A stretch of DNA of 33,979 nt from an uncultured Eubacteriales bacterium (GCA_902761365.1 CACWJZ010000014.1:1-33979), one strand, 5' to 3'; counted from the first letter of the stretch, positions 1-7,279 are shown. Translations and numbers: made by a program. Notes: generated by a model not told the origin, from the sequence alone.

Positions 1-87
1 GGGCATCTCCCAGCCGCCGAAGTCCACCATGGTGGCGCCCGCCTTCACGTGGGCGTCGTAGAGTTGGGTCCGTTTGAGCTCGCTCAT
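1..87 (-). CDS. gcvT: Aminomethyltransferase (glycine cleavage T protein), 5' end only
   Basis: Only the first 29 codons are present and the gene runs off the left edge. The N-terminus reads [18 protein letters not shown] and continues through [10 protein letters not shown], the conserved opening of GcvT. GcvT transfers the aminomethyl-derived one-carbon unit to tetrahydrofolate in the glycine cleavage system, in the cytoplasm. An AGGAGG ribosome-binding site lies 6 nt before the ATG. A tandem glycine riboswitch with a terminator lies just upstream on the same strand, which independently supports the identification and implies glycine-dependent expression. The other gcv genes would lie beyond the window. 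Confidence 0.9.
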   Translation of the reverse strand, partial: MSELKRTQLYDAHVKAGATMVDFGGWEMP

Positions 88-143
88 GAAAATCCTCCTA
101 CATATTTTTTCTGGTAAATTATCCGCATTTGGCGCGGGGAAAC

Positions 144-181
144 AAAAAAGGCGCATAGCACTCCAAGGAGCACGCTGCGCC
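144..181 (-). terminator. Riboswitch expression-platform terminator
   Basis: On the minus strand, GGCGCA pairs with TGCGCC around an inner CTCC/GGAG stem, followed directly by six T. It lies between the second glycine aptamer and gcvT, so it is the likely transcription-attenuation platform of the riboswitch. Inference: glycine binding prevents this hairpin and lets transcription reach gcvT. Confidence 0.85.
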
Positions 182-352
182 TCCGTTCTTTGCCTGAGAG
201 ATTCCCGGGGCATGGCCCCCGGTTGCACCTTCGGCGTGAGGGAAGACCCCCACTTTCCGGAGCTTCGTCCCGGCCCGATCCTTTTGCCTGAGAGTTTTTG
301 CGTGTCCCCTTCGGCGCCGCCAGACGGCGGTCTCTCCCGGGCCGATCATCCG
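182..352 (-). promoter_or_regulatory. Tandem glycine riboswitch
   Basis: Two successive aptamers can be read on the minus strand. Each carries the glycine-aptamer core: GCCGAAGG (near 308-315 and 228-235), then CTCTCAGGCAAA (283-294 and 189-200). The first aptamer also has the typical GGAGAG opening near 335. The pair sits between a promoter and a terminator hairpin upstream of gcvT, the classic arrangement of this RNA, which normally switches the glycine cleavage operon on when glycine is abundant. Aptamer boundaries are approximate. Confidence 0.92.
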
Positions 353-377
353 AAGCCTATTCGGTTTTCTACGTATC

Positions 378-407
378 AAAGTACCACGTTTGGGGTGGGA
401 TTGTCAA
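378..407 (-). promoter_or_regulatory. gcvT: Promoter of the glycine riboswitch/gcvT transcript
   Basis: On the minus strand a perfect TTGACA (-35, 402-407) is followed after 18 nt by TACTTT (-10, 378-383). The start point would fall near 370, just ahead of the first aptamer. The -10 is imperfect but the position fits. Confidence 0.6.
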
Positions 408-441
408 TATTTTTAATAGGATATACTTCATGCAATCAGCC

Positions 442-495
442 TCTTTCCCTTTCCAAAAAGAAAAGGGTGCATTTATATGCCATTCTTGCTATACT
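442..495 (+). repeat. Repeat copy A carrying an extended -10 promoter
   Basis: A pyrimidine-rich arm and purine-rich arm (CCCTTT/AAAGGG) are followed by a 30-nt block (466-495) matching 27 of 30 positions of a block at 1419-1448. The block ends in TTGCTATACT, an extended -10 (TG-n-TATACT, hexamer 490-495). It probably drives the membrane protein gene starting at 557. An ATG at 497 abuts the -10 and would be upstream of the transcript start, so it is not a usable start. Confidence 0.65.
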
Positions 496-556
496 GATGG
501 AGAAAGACGATGAAAAACCGAAAAGCGGATTTCAACAAACACAAAGGGGGTTCGCC

Positions 557-1321
557 ATGCTCACCACGCCCAAATCCCTTTGCCGCGGCTGCCTGCTGCT
601 GGCGGTCCTGGTTTTGTTGTGCCTCATGCCGGGGAGCGCCCGGGCCAACGCTCCTGCGCCTGACCCATATTGGAAGACGATCATTCTGTCTGATACCAGC
701 GAGGTGGCTTCTATCGCCGTGTACGTGGATGGGCCGGAAGGGATTTTTCGTCTGTTCGAGACCTTCGAGAGCGAGCACACGAAGGACCAGACCATCCACT
801 TCGAGCGCCCGAGAGATGCAGCCCGCTTCTATATCGAGGTCACCCTGGCCGACGGGACCATCCAGAGCTCCCAGCCCGTGGACGGGTCCGAAAAGCGGCA
901 GACCCTCCGATACGACGTCCAAGCCAACACGCTGAAGAAGGTCATCACAAATCAGCTTGGATGGTTGTTTTTTCCGCTGATTATGTTTATCCTGTTTCTG
1001 CCATTGGCTTTTACGATCGCGGTAGAAGTGATTGTGGCGGTTTGTTATCAGTTTAATCGCCTGGGAAACGTGCTCCTAATCAATCTCGTCACCAACCTGC
1101 TGATGAACTGCCTGCTCTTCTATCTGCGATCGATGATGAAAGGCCAGAGCACTCTATGGGTCACCGTCCTGCTGGAAATCGTCGTAGTAGTCGTGGAATA
1201 TCTCTTCTACACAAAGAAGTATCCTGACTACACAAAAGGCAAGCGCCTGTCCTATACCTTGGTTGCCAACGCTATAAGCTGGGGCCTGTTTGAGTTGGTC
1301 ATGAAATTCTTCGGTATTTAA
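557..1321 (+). CDS. Hypothetical secreted/membrane protein with signal peptide
   Basis: This 254-aa protein is not a family I recognise. The start is set by AAAGGGGG at 543-550, 6 nt before ATG 557. The frame is open further upstream, but that part crosses the riboswitch region and the promoter. Residues 1-30 look like a cleavable signal peptide (basic start, hydrophobic LLLAVLVLLCL, then ARA). A polar, probably extracytoplasmic region follows (about 31-130). Residues 130-254 hold roughly four strongly hydrophobic segments, including a valine run near 208-215. It stands alone between two promoter-bearing repeats. A sensor or an envelope protein are possible roles but nothing visible decides between them. 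Confidence 0.75.
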   Translation: MLTTPKSLCRGCLLLAVLVLLCLMPGSARANAPAPDPYWKTIILSDTSEVASIAVYVDGPEGIFRLFETFESEHTKDQTIHFERPRDAARFYIEVTLADGTIQSSQPVDGSEKRQTLRYDVQANTLKKVITNQLGWLFFPLIMFILFLPLAFTIAVEVIVAVCYQFNRLGNVLLINLVTNLLMNCLLFYLRSMMKGQSTLWVTVLLEIVVVVVEYLFYTKKYPDYTKGKRLSYTLVANAISWGLFELVMKFFGI

Positions 1322-1388
1322 ATGCGCCGCGCAAACGGCCGTCTTTTCTCCACATCATCCCGTATATCCCTTTGCTTTTCTTTTTCGG

Positions 1389-1448
1389 CACCTTTTTCTT
1401 TTCCCATGAAAAGAAAAAGGTGCAATTATATCCCATTCCTGCTATACT
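1389..1448 (+). repeat. Repeat copy B: perfect 15-bp hairpin plus extended -10 promoter
   Basis: CACCTTTTTCTTTTC (1389-1403) and its exact complement (1408-1422) enclose a 4-nt loop. The following block to 1448 is nearly identical to copy A and ends in CTGCTATACT, an extended -10 with hexamer TATACT at 1443-1448. The next gene's ATG is only 7 nt further on, so the transcript is predicted to be leaderless or nearly so. The hairpin could also end transcription from the gene upstream. Confidence 0.7.
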
Positions 1449-1455
1449 AAAAAGG

Positions 1456-2310
1456 ATGGAGACCAAGTTCAACAAAAAGGTACAGAAGCACCGCCGCCGC
1501 ATCCTGCCGGGGAACTGGCAGGAGAAGCTGCCCCTGCGCCCGGTTCTCTTTTTGCTGGGGATGCTGCTGGTGGTGTTCGTGGCGATATTGGTGAACCAGC
1601 CCGCCGACAGCTACCTCAACAACGCGGAGATCGACGTGCTGCGCCGCAAGGGCACCCTGCGGGTGGGCATCGACGAGGACGTGTACGGTCTGAACCGGCG
1701 GGGCATGGGCCTGGAGCCCACCATGTGCGCCGCCCTCTCCCAGGTGATCTTCAACAACGACGACGGCTGCGAGACCCGGCCCGTGACCCGGCACACGGTG
1801 GCCTGGCAGATGAGCGAAGGGAACATCGACATCGCCATCATGAGCCTGGACAAGCTCTCGGGCAAACCATATATCGCCACCGAGGCCCCCTTCTACCGAG
1901 ACCCCTGCGTGCTCCTGGGGTACACGGTGCCCCCCAAGGCGGACCTTTCCGAGAAGCGGATCGCCGTCCTCCACGACACTCCCGCCTACAACGTGGTCAG
2001 CAAGTACCAGCAGGACGAGGCCGACGGCCTGACCATCGTCCCCTATGCGGCCTACTACGATATGCTGGTGGCGGTCCGGGCCGGGTCCGTGGACGCGGCG
2101 TGCCTGCCCCGGACCGTGGCCCTGTCCCACCGGGACAAGGGCATGACCATCTCCACCTACGCCCTGGGGACCGTGGACTACCACGTGATCGGCACCAGCG
2201 AGCAGAAGGATCTGATCGCGCTCATCGACAGCCAGCTGGTCACCTGGGCCAACGACGGTACGTTCCGGCGGTGGTACGAGGCTTACGACCTGGTCTACGA
2301 TTTGAGCTGA
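1456..2310 (+). CDS. Membrane-anchored type 3 solute-binding-like protein
   Basis: The product is 284 aa. It has a basic cytoplasmic start (KKVQKHRRR), one hydrophobic segment at about 29-47, and then a domain opening with KGTLRVGIDED, typical of family 3 periplasmic binding proteins (amino-acid receptors). Typical family features follow: an early ligand-site region, a repeated small-domain pattern, and an ending like DGTFRRWYEAY. Most such proteins are lipoproteins encoded beside an ABC permease. This one is anchored by an uncleaved N-terminal helix and has no transporter genes nearby, so it may sense a ligand or present it to a partner encoded elsewhere. ATG 1456 lies 7 nt after a strong -10, suggesting a leaderless mRNA. 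A frame extension upstream would cross the promoter. Confidence 0.75.
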   Translation: METKFNKKVQKHRRRILPGNWQEKLPLRPVLFLLGMLLVVFVAILVNQPADSYLNNAEIDVLRRKGTLRVGIDEDVYGLNRRGMGLEPTMCAALSQVIFNNDDGCETRPVTRHTVAWQMSEGNIDIAIMSLDKLSGKPYIATEAPFYRDPCVLLGYTVPPKADLSEKRIAVLHDTPAYNVVSKYQQDEADGLTIVPYAAYYDMLVAVRAGSVDAACLPRTVALSHRDKGMTISTYALGTVDYHVIGTSEQKDLIALIDSQLVTWANDGTFRRWYEAYDLVYDLS

Positions 2311-2394
2311 AGGCAGCATGATCCTCGCTGCACGCAACAAAACGGCCAGGGGACCGCTGGGACGATCCGTGGATCGCCCGCCCGGCGAAAGTGG

Positions 2395-2423
2395 TTGACG
2401 GCAGCGGAGATATTCGATATAGT
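2395..2423 (+). promoter_or_regulatory. murA: Promoter of murA
   Basis: TTGACG (2395-2400), a 17-nt spacer, then TATAGT (2418-2423). The start point would be near 2430, leaving a leader of about 30 nt that contains GGAGGT six bases before the murA ATG. Confidence 0.8.
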
Positions 2424-2462
2424 AAAAGATAACGATCCACTCCTTTATTCGGAGGTCAGTGT

Positions 2463-3743
2463 ATGAATCAGTATTACAGCATCCAGGGCGGGCGGCGGCT
2501 CGAGGGGACCGTGACCATCAGCGGCGCCAAGAACGCGGCGGTGGCCATCATCCCGGCGTCGATCCTGGCCGGAGAGTGCTGTATCTTGGAGAATCTGCCC
2601 ACCATCCAGGACGTGCAGACTTTGAAGCATATCCTCTCCCGCATGGGCGCCCAGGTGGACTTCACCCGAGGCGACTGCATGCGGGTGGACCCCACCCCCA
2701 TCAACACTGTGGACGCCACCTTCCCGGAGGTGGGCGCCATGCGCGCGTCCTACTACCTGCTGGGCGCCATGCTGGGCGCCTACGGCGAGGTGGAGCTGGC
2801 CCTGCCCGGCGGCTGCGTCATCGGCCCCCGGCCCATCGACCAGCACATCAAGGGCCTTCGGGCCCTGGGCGCCAACGTGTACATCGATGAAAGCCGGAAC
2901 GTGGTCCGAGCCCAGGCCAAGAAGCTGCGCGGGGCGGAGATCTTCTTCGATCTGGTGTCCGTGGGCGCCACCATCAACCTGATGCTGGCCGCCTGCAAGG
3001 CCGAGGGGCAGACGGTCCTGCAGAACGTGGCCAAGGAGCCCCACGTGGTGGACGTGGCCAACTTCCTCAACATGATGGGCGCGTCCATCAAGGGCGCGGG
3101 CACCGACGTGATCCGCATCCAGGGCCGCAAGAAGCTCCACGGCTGCAGCTACGCCGTGATCCCGGATCAGATCGAGACCGGCACCTACATGATCGCCGCG
3201 GCCGCCACCCGGGGCGACGTGATCATCAAGAACGTGATCCCCACCCATATGGAGGCCATCACGGCCAAGCTCCTGGAGAGCGGGGCCCAGATCGTGGAGG
3301 GCGACGACGGCCGGGAGTTCTACCTCCGGGTGAAGATGGACGGGCGGCCCCGGGGCGTGAACATCAAGACCGCCGTGTACCCCGGCTTCCCCACGGACCT
3401 GCAGCAGCCCATGATGGCGTATCTCACCACCGCCGCCACCAACTCCGTGGTGGTGGAGAACATTTTCGAGAACCGGTTCAACCACGTGAAGGAGCTCCGC
3501 AAGATGGGCGCCTCCATCAGCGTCAGCAAGCGCACCGCCCGCATCCGGGGCGTGGAAAACCTGCGCGGCGCGGACATCCACGCCACCGACCTTCGGGCCG
3601 GGGCGGCGCTGATCGTGGCCGGCCTCTCGGCCAACGGCGAGACCAAGGTCCGGGGCATCGAGTACATCGACCGGGGCTATGAGCACCTGGAGCACAAGTT
3701 CAACGCCCTGGGCGCCAGCATCACCAGGATAGAGGAAGAATAA
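2463..3743 (+). CDS. murA: UDP-N-acetylglucosamine 1-carboxyvinyltransferase (MurA2/MurZ-like)
   Basis: The 426-aa product matches the usual MurA length. MurA transfers enolpyruvate from PEP to UDP-GlcNAc, the first committed step of peptidoglycan synthesis in the cytoplasm. Visible motifs are SGAKNAAV near 20-27 (the substrate lysine is in the KN pair), [13 protein letters not shown] at 93-105, and the active-site loop [13 protein letters not shown] with the catalytic cysteine at 118. [10 protein letters not shown] carries the catalytic aspartate. Cysteine at 118 predicts fosfomycin sensitivity at the target level. The [12 protein letters not shown] and RPIDQH wording resembles the second paralogue of Gram-positives (MurZ/MurA2). 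It is monocistronic, with its own promoter and a GGAGGT ribosome-binding site, and is followed by a repeat-filled gap. Confidence 0.95.
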   Translation: MNQYYSIQGGRRLEGTVTISGAKNAAVAIIPASILAGECCILENLPTIQDVQTLKHILSRMGAQVDFTRGDCMRVDPTPINTVDATFPEVGAMRASYYLLGAMLGAYGEVELALPGGCVIGPRPIDQHIKGLRALGANVYIDESRNVVRAQAKKLRGAEIFFDLVSVGATINLMLAACKAEGQTVLQNVAKEPHVVDVANFLNMMGASIKGAGTDVIRIQGRKKLHGCSYAVIPDQIETGTYMIAAAATRGDVIIKNVIPTHMEAITAKLLESGAQIVEGDDGREFYLRVKMDGRPRGVNIKTAVYPGFPTDLQQPMMAYLTTAATNSVVVENIFENRFNHVKELRKMGASISVSKRTARIRGVENLRGADIHATDLRAGAALIVAGLSANGETKVRGIEYIDRGYEHLEHKFNALGASITRIEEE

Positions 3744-3756
3744 AGTATACTATTTT

Positions 3757-3889
3757 GCTGCTTTTTCTCCTTAGACAAAGAGGAAAAGCGGCGGAAAAAG
3801 AGAAACGCAAGAAGAGCAACGGGAAGTACAGCGTAAGCCATACTTCCCGTTAAATTCTTTTGGGCACCTTTTCTTTTCGAAGAAAAGGT
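3757..3889 (+). repeat. Compound palindromic intergenic element, copy 1
   Basis: Three hairpins in a row fill the gap between murA and the aminotransferase. The first pairs GCTGCTTTTTC with GAAAAGCGGC (about 3757-3800). The second pairs AACGGGAAGTA (3818-3828) perfectly with TACTTCCCGTT (3841-3851). The third pairs ACCTTTTCTT (3866-3875) perfectly with AAGAAAAGGT (3880-3889). The same three-part order, and shared inner words such as ACAGCGTAAGCCAT, recur at 7074-7211. The element separates two convergent genes and could act as a two-way terminator, but there is no clean T-tract. Confidence 0.7.
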
Positions 3890-3898
3890 ACGAAATTT

Positions 3899-5077
3899 TC
3901 ATTTATACCGCTGCACAAACCGTTCCATGCGGTCCATGGCCTCCTCGATATTCTTGAGGCTGGCGGCGTAGGAGCAGCGGACGAAGCCCTCGCCCCGGCT
4001 GCCGAAGGCGTTGCCGGGGACCACGGCCACCCGCTCCTCCCGCAGGAGCGCTTCCGCGAACTGCTCCGAGGTGAGGCCCGTGGAGGTGATGTCAGGGAAA
4101 ATATAGAAGGCACCCCGGGGCTCGAAGCAGTGGAGCCCCATGCGGTTGAGCCGGTCAAAGATGTACCGCCGCCGCTGGTCGTAGGCCCGGCGCATCTTCT
4201 CCACGTCGTCGAATTCACCCCGCAGCATGCCGTTCAGGGCCTCGGTGGCGGCCGCCTGGCTCATGGTGGAGGCGCACATGATCACGTATTGATGGACCTT
4301 CAGCATCTGGGACACGAACCGTTTGTCCGCGGCTACGAACCCCAGCCGCCAGCCGGTCATGGCGAAGGCTTTGGAGAAGCCGGAGATGAGGATGGTTCGT
4401 TCCTTCATGCCCGGGATCTGGGCGATGGACACATGGTCGCCGGAATAGGTTAGCTCCCCGTAGATCTCGTCGGAGATCACGGGGATATTCGTCTTTTCAA
4501 GGACCGCCGCCAGCTCCTCCAGCTGGGGCCGGGTCATTATCCCGCCGGTGGGGTTGTTGGGGTAGGGGAGTACCAGCGCCTTGGTCCTGGATGTGACGGC
4601 GCCCTCCAGCACGTCCCCCCGGAGGGCGAAGCCGTCCTCGGCGTAGGTGGGCAGCAGCACGCTCCTGCCCCCTGCCAGCAGGGCGCCGGGGCTGTAGGAG
4701 ATGTAGCTGGGGTCCGGGATCAGCACCTCGTCGCCCGGGTCGATGAGCACCCGCATGGCAAGGTCGATGGCCTCCGACGCGCCTACGGTGATGAAGATCT
4801 CGGTCTTGGGATCGTATTCAAGTCCGAACCGGGCGAAGAGGTAGTCCGCCACCGCCTGCCGAAGCTGGGGCGTGCCCGCGTTGGGGGTGTAGGCGGTCTC
4901 ACCGGCGCGCAGGGACGCCATGGCCGCGTCCCGGATATGCCAGGGAGTCACGAAATCCGGCTCGCCGATGCCCAGGGACACGGTCCCCTCCATGGCGTTA
5001 GCGAGGTCGAAGAACCGGCGGATGGGGGAGGGATGGATGGCTTTCGCCTTCTCGGAGATCAGGGCGTCGATGTTCAT
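3899..5077 (-). CDS. Class I/II PLP-dependent aminotransferase
   Basis: The 392-aa product has the fold-type I aminotransferase landmarks in order: LGIGEPDFVTP (34-44), AYTPNAGTPQLRQAV (62-76), PYPNNPTGG (171-179), SDEIY (202-206) and the PLP lysine in SGFSKAFAMTGWRLG (K236). It is closest by eye to aspartate/aromatic-type enzymes of the PatA/AspC group. The substrate is not certain; N-acetyl-diaminopimelate, aspartate or aromatic amino acids are all possible. It is translationally coupled to the Lrp-type regulator upstream through a 4-nt overlap (ATGA), an arrangement often seen for Lrp regulators and the amino-acid enzyme they control. Confidence 0.9.
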   Translation of the reverse strand: MNIDALISEKAKAIHPSPIRRFFDLANAMEGTVSLGIGEPDFVTPWHIRDAAMASLRAGETAYTPNAGTPQLRQAVADYLFARFGLEYDPKTEIFITVGASEAIDLAMRVLIDPGDEVLIPDPSYISYSPGALLAGGRSVLLPTYAEDGFALRGDVLEGAVTSRTKALVLPYPNNPTGGIMTRPQLEELAAVLEKTNIPVISDEIYGELTYSGDHVSIAQIPGMKERTILISGFSKAFAMTGWRLGFVAADKRFVSQMLKVHQYVIMCASTMSQAAATEALNGMLRGEFDDVEKMRRAYDQRRRYIFDRLNRMGLHCFEPRGAFYIFPDITSTGLTSEQFAEALLREERVAVVPGNAFGSRGEGFVRCSYAASLKNIEEAMDRMERFVQRYK

Positions 5078-5565
5078 AGGCTCACGACCATGCGCTTGTC
5101 GCCGGGCTGCTTTTCGAAGATGACGCCGTCGGTCTTGTAGCGCTTCAGGATGAAGTGGGTGGCGCAGCTCTGGACGTTGTCGAGGATGCTGAGCCGCTCG
5201 GACACGAACCGGGACACGGCTCGGATGTTCTTGCCCTCCACGATGAGCATGAGATCGTAGGCCCCGGACATGAGGTAGCAGGCCTTCACCTCGTCGAACA
5301 GGTACAGCTGCTCGGCGATGGCGTCAAAGCCCCGGTTCCGCTCCGGCTGGACCTTCACCTCGATGAGGGCGCTGATGGTCTCTTCTTCCAGATGTTCCCG
5401 GTCGATGAGCACCGTGTACCCGCGGATGACGCCGGACGCCTCCAGCCCCTCGATGCGGGCCTTCGCCTCCGCCGCGGTGATCCCCAGCAGCACGCCAACC
5501 TGCTCCGGCGTCCGTCGGGCGTCCTCCTCCAAAATCTCCAGCAATGCCGTGTCGATCCTATCCAT
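5074..5565 (-). CDS. Lrp/AsnC family transcriptional regulator
   Basis: The product is 163 aa. The N-terminal winged-helix part reads MDRIDTALLEILEEDAR, with the recognition region near 20-45. The C-terminal RAM (ligand-binding) domain is at about 65-145, with the pattern VKACYLMSGAYDLML. Such proteins sense amino acids and control amino-acid metabolism. Two in-frame ATGs exist, at 5571 and 5565. The GGGAG ribosome-binding site touches the first and is 6 nt from the second, so 5565 is preferred. It is first in a two-gene operon with the aminotransferase, and a candidate operator sits just after its -10. Confidence 0.9.
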   Translation of the reverse strand: MDRIDTALLEILEEDARRTPEQVGVLLGITAAEAKARIEGLEASGVIRGYTVLIDREHLEEETISALIEVKVQPERNRGFDAIAEQLYLFDEVKACYLMSGAYDLMLIVEGKNIRAVSRFVSERLSILDNVQSCATHFILKRYKTDGVIFEKQPGDKRMVVSL

Positions 5566-5591
5566 AGGCATCTCCCTTCGTATTCGTTATG

Positions 5592-5604
5592 GTATATTGT
5601 ATAC
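5592..5604 (-). promoter_or_regulatory. Candidate Lrp-type operator
   Basis: GTATA-TTG-TATAC is an inverted repeat placed immediately downstream of the -10 of the regulator gene, around the expected transcript start. The position fits autorepression by the Lrp-type protein. Binding is inferred from position and symmetry only. Confidence 0.4.
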
Positions 5605-5605
5605 G

Positions 5606-5633
5606 ATTATAGCGGTTTTTCTGCGTTTGTCAA
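5606..5633 (-). promoter_or_regulatory. Promoter of the lrp-aminotransferase operon
   Basis: A full-consensus promoter on the minus strand: TTGACA (5628-5633), a 16-nt spacer, TATAAT (5606-5611). The leader to the preferred ATG is about 35 nt. Confidence 0.88.
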
Positions 5634-5640
5634 CCGAAAT

Positions 5641-5660
5641 GGGACGGGCAAGCCCGTCCC
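5641..5660. repeat. Perfect 9-bp inverted repeat between operons
   Basis: GGGACGGGC-AA-GCCCGTCCC forms a very stable hairpin between the lrp promoter and the 3' end of the sigma factor gene. No T-tract follows on either strand, so a simple intrinsic terminator is unlikely. It may be a remnant of an intergenic repeat family. Confidence 0.5.
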
Positions 5661-5711
5661 CTACGATGTATCGTCGTATCGTCATAGTATGGTAGGGCGC
5701 TCGGTGTTGCG

Positions 5712-6989
5712 TCACCTGAGATACAAACAGTCGTACCAATGGACAAACGCGATGCCGTTGACCGTGATCCGCTCGTTCTCGGGCAGCAGCTCCGACCAGC
5801 GCCGGCCGTAGCGGTCCAGGGCCCAGTCGTCCCGGTTGTACCGCTGCCAGAGCAGGGTCCGGCCGTCCCGGTTCAAAAACTGCAGGGAGGCCACGCCCTC
5901 CGCGTAGGCGCTCAGGTCCATGACGGCGATGCAGTCCGTCCGGTTTCCGTCCAGGACCAGGTCGCAGCGCCCCACCACGTCCAGCACGCCTTCCCGCTGG
6001 GCGGTGTAGGCGGCGCCATCCCGCACGATGAGCCCCCGAGCCGTGGGGTGGATGTCGTTGCCCCGGTTGTCCTCGCCGAAGCCCCAGTTGGCCATGAACT
6101 CGTCCCCGTCCAGGAAGGTGGTCAGGGTCCGGACCCCGTCCTCGTCCCGTTCAGCGGAAAGGAAGCGGGTATGCCCGTCCTGGAGCTGGCCCACGAAGGT
6201 CCACACCTCCTGGGCCGCGCCGGAGTTGGTCACGGGCTCGATCATCAAGTCGCCCGCCTTGAGCGCGGGGGCGGGCTCCACCACCCGGGCGGTGAAGCTG
6301 ACGCCCTCCAGGCCGTGGACCCGGGCCTTGCCCGTGACGGCCATGTCGTAGGCTACGTCCAGCTTCCGGCTGGGCAGATCGTACATGCCCCACACCAGCG
6401 TTTCCCCCAGCCGGGGCACGATGCCCCAGCCCAGCATCTCCTCCCACACCACGGGGAAGGGGGCTTCATCCTTCCAGATAACCTCGTAGGGCGGCAGCAG
6501 CAATGGCAGTTGTTTCATGATCTTTTCTCCTTTCATCCGGTACGGATAGGCGGCGCGGAACCGGTCCCGGGCGGCGCTGAGCCGGCTCTTCACCGTGCCC
6601 TCGGGGATGGACAGCCGCCGGGCGATCTCCTTCTGGGGCATCTGCTCCAGGTAGAAGAGCCGTAGCATCCGCTCGTCCCGGAGGCTGAGCTGGGCCAGGG
6701 TCTCCGCCACGGCGGTGTCGGGCGCCTCCTCGGCGGGCACGTCGGGCAGCTCCTCTACGGGCGTCTCCCGCCGCCGGGCCTTGGCGCGGCACCAGTCCCG
6801 CCACTTATTCCGGGCGATGCTCAGGAGCCAGGGGCGAAAGGCATCCTCGTCCTGCAGGCTCGGGAACGACCGAAAGGCGGCCAGATACGTTTCCTGCAGG
6901 ATGTCCTCGGCGTCCGGGCCGCTCACGCGGAACTTCACCCAGCGCTCCACGACGACGCGATTCGCCGCCAGCAGCGTTTCAAAGTCCAT
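5712..6989 (-). CDS. ECF-type sigma factor with large C-terminal domain
   Basis: The product is 425 aa. Residues 8-75 are sigma-70 region 2 (AEDILQETYLAAFR, then FRPWLLSIARNKWRDWCR). Residues 97-148 are region 4 with an HTH (QMPQKEIARRLSIPEGTVKSRL). ECF sigma factors are usually 160-200 aa; here a further domain of about 268 aa follows in frame, probably beta-rich and of unknown role (it contains WGMYDLPSRK). An internal ATG at 6518 (codon 158, MKQLPLLLPPYEV) has an excellent AAAGGAG eight bases upstream, so the C-terminal part may also be made separately. Start 6989 is set by AAAGGAGGT six bases upstream. The C-terminal half may act in place of an anti-sigma factor. Its promoter is itself of ECF type. 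Confidence 0.88.
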   Translation of the reverse strand: MDFETLLAANRVVVERWVKFRVSGPDAEDILQETYLAAFRSFPSLQDEDAFRPWLLSIARNKWRDWCRAKARRRETPVEELPDVPAEEAPDTAVAETLAQLSLRDERMLRLFYLEQMPQKEIARRLSIPEGTVKSRLSAARDRFRAAYPYRMKGEKIMKQLPLLLPPYEVIWKDEAPFPVVWEEMLGWGIVPRLGETLVWGMYDLPSRKLDVAYDMAVTGKARVHGLEGVSFTARVVEPAPALKAGDLMIEPVTNSGAAQEVWTFVGQLQDGHTRFLSAERDEDGVRTLTTFLDGDEFMANWGFGEDNRGNDIHPTARGLIVRDGAAYTAQREGVLDVVGRCDLVLDGNRTDCIAVMDLSAYAEGVASLQFLNRDGRTLLWQRYNRDDWALDRYGRRWSELLPENERITVNGIAFVHWYDCLYLR

Positions 6990-7023
6990 GCGCGCACCTC
7001 CTTTCCGTTTGGTTTCACCCTGA

Positions 7024-7051
7024 TAGACGATGCAGAGAAGCCAAAGGTTCA
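7024..7051 (-). promoter_or_regulatory. ECF-type (autoregulatory) promoter of the sigma factor gene
   Basis: On the minus strand TGAACC (7046-7051), a 16-nt spacer, then CGTCTA (7024-7029). This matches the AAC / CGTC pattern recognised by many ECF sigma factors of Firmicutes. It lies about 30 nt before the sigma gene, so positive autoregulation is the simplest reading. Confidence 0.75.
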
Positions 7052-7073
7052 CTTTTCCAATATATATATATTT

Positions 7074-7211
7074 GCCGCTTTTTCTTTTCAAGCTGAAAAG
7101 CAAAAGCGGCGCAAAAAGAAAAGCGCATATGGGATAGGGAGAACAGCCGTGAACGCCATGCTCCCCCCATGAAGTTCTTTTGGATGCCCCTTTTCTTTCA
7201 GGAAAAGGGGC
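7074..7211 (+). repeat. Compound palindromic intergenic element, copy 2
   Basis: The same three-hairpin order as at 3757-3889. First, GCCGCTTTTTCTTTTC (7074-7089) pairs with 7095-7110 with one mismatch. Second, a GGGAG/CTCCC stem (7137-7141 with 7161-7165) surrounds ACAGCCGTGAACGCCAT. Third, GCCCCTTTTC (7186-7195) pairs with GAAAAGGGGC (7202-7211). Arms vary together so pairing is kept while sequence drifts, as expected for REP/BIME-like elements. It fills the gap between the sigma factor promoter and the next gene. Confidence 0.7.
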
Positions 7212-7279
7212 GCGCTTCATGTCACTCTCCCTGTGGATTCGTGCCCTGTGTCGAAGGATGAGCTGCCCCCCCATTTTGC

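Noticed and set aside
497..499. ATG start for the membrane protein at 497
   Set aside because: It touches the -10 hexamer and would be upstream of the transcript start.
74..556. Upstream extension of the membrane protein gene in the same frame
   Set aside because: It crosses the minus-strand riboswitch, terminator and the gene's own promoter; the start at 557 has a good ribosome-binding site and a signal peptide.
2445..3695. Open frame antisense to murA
   Set aside because: The murA product is clear and complete; the antisense translation is His/Gly/Val-rich with no family likeness.
5641..5660. Intrinsic terminator of the sigma factor gene
   Set aside because: Perfect stem but no T-tract on the relevant strand; listed as an inverted repeat instead.
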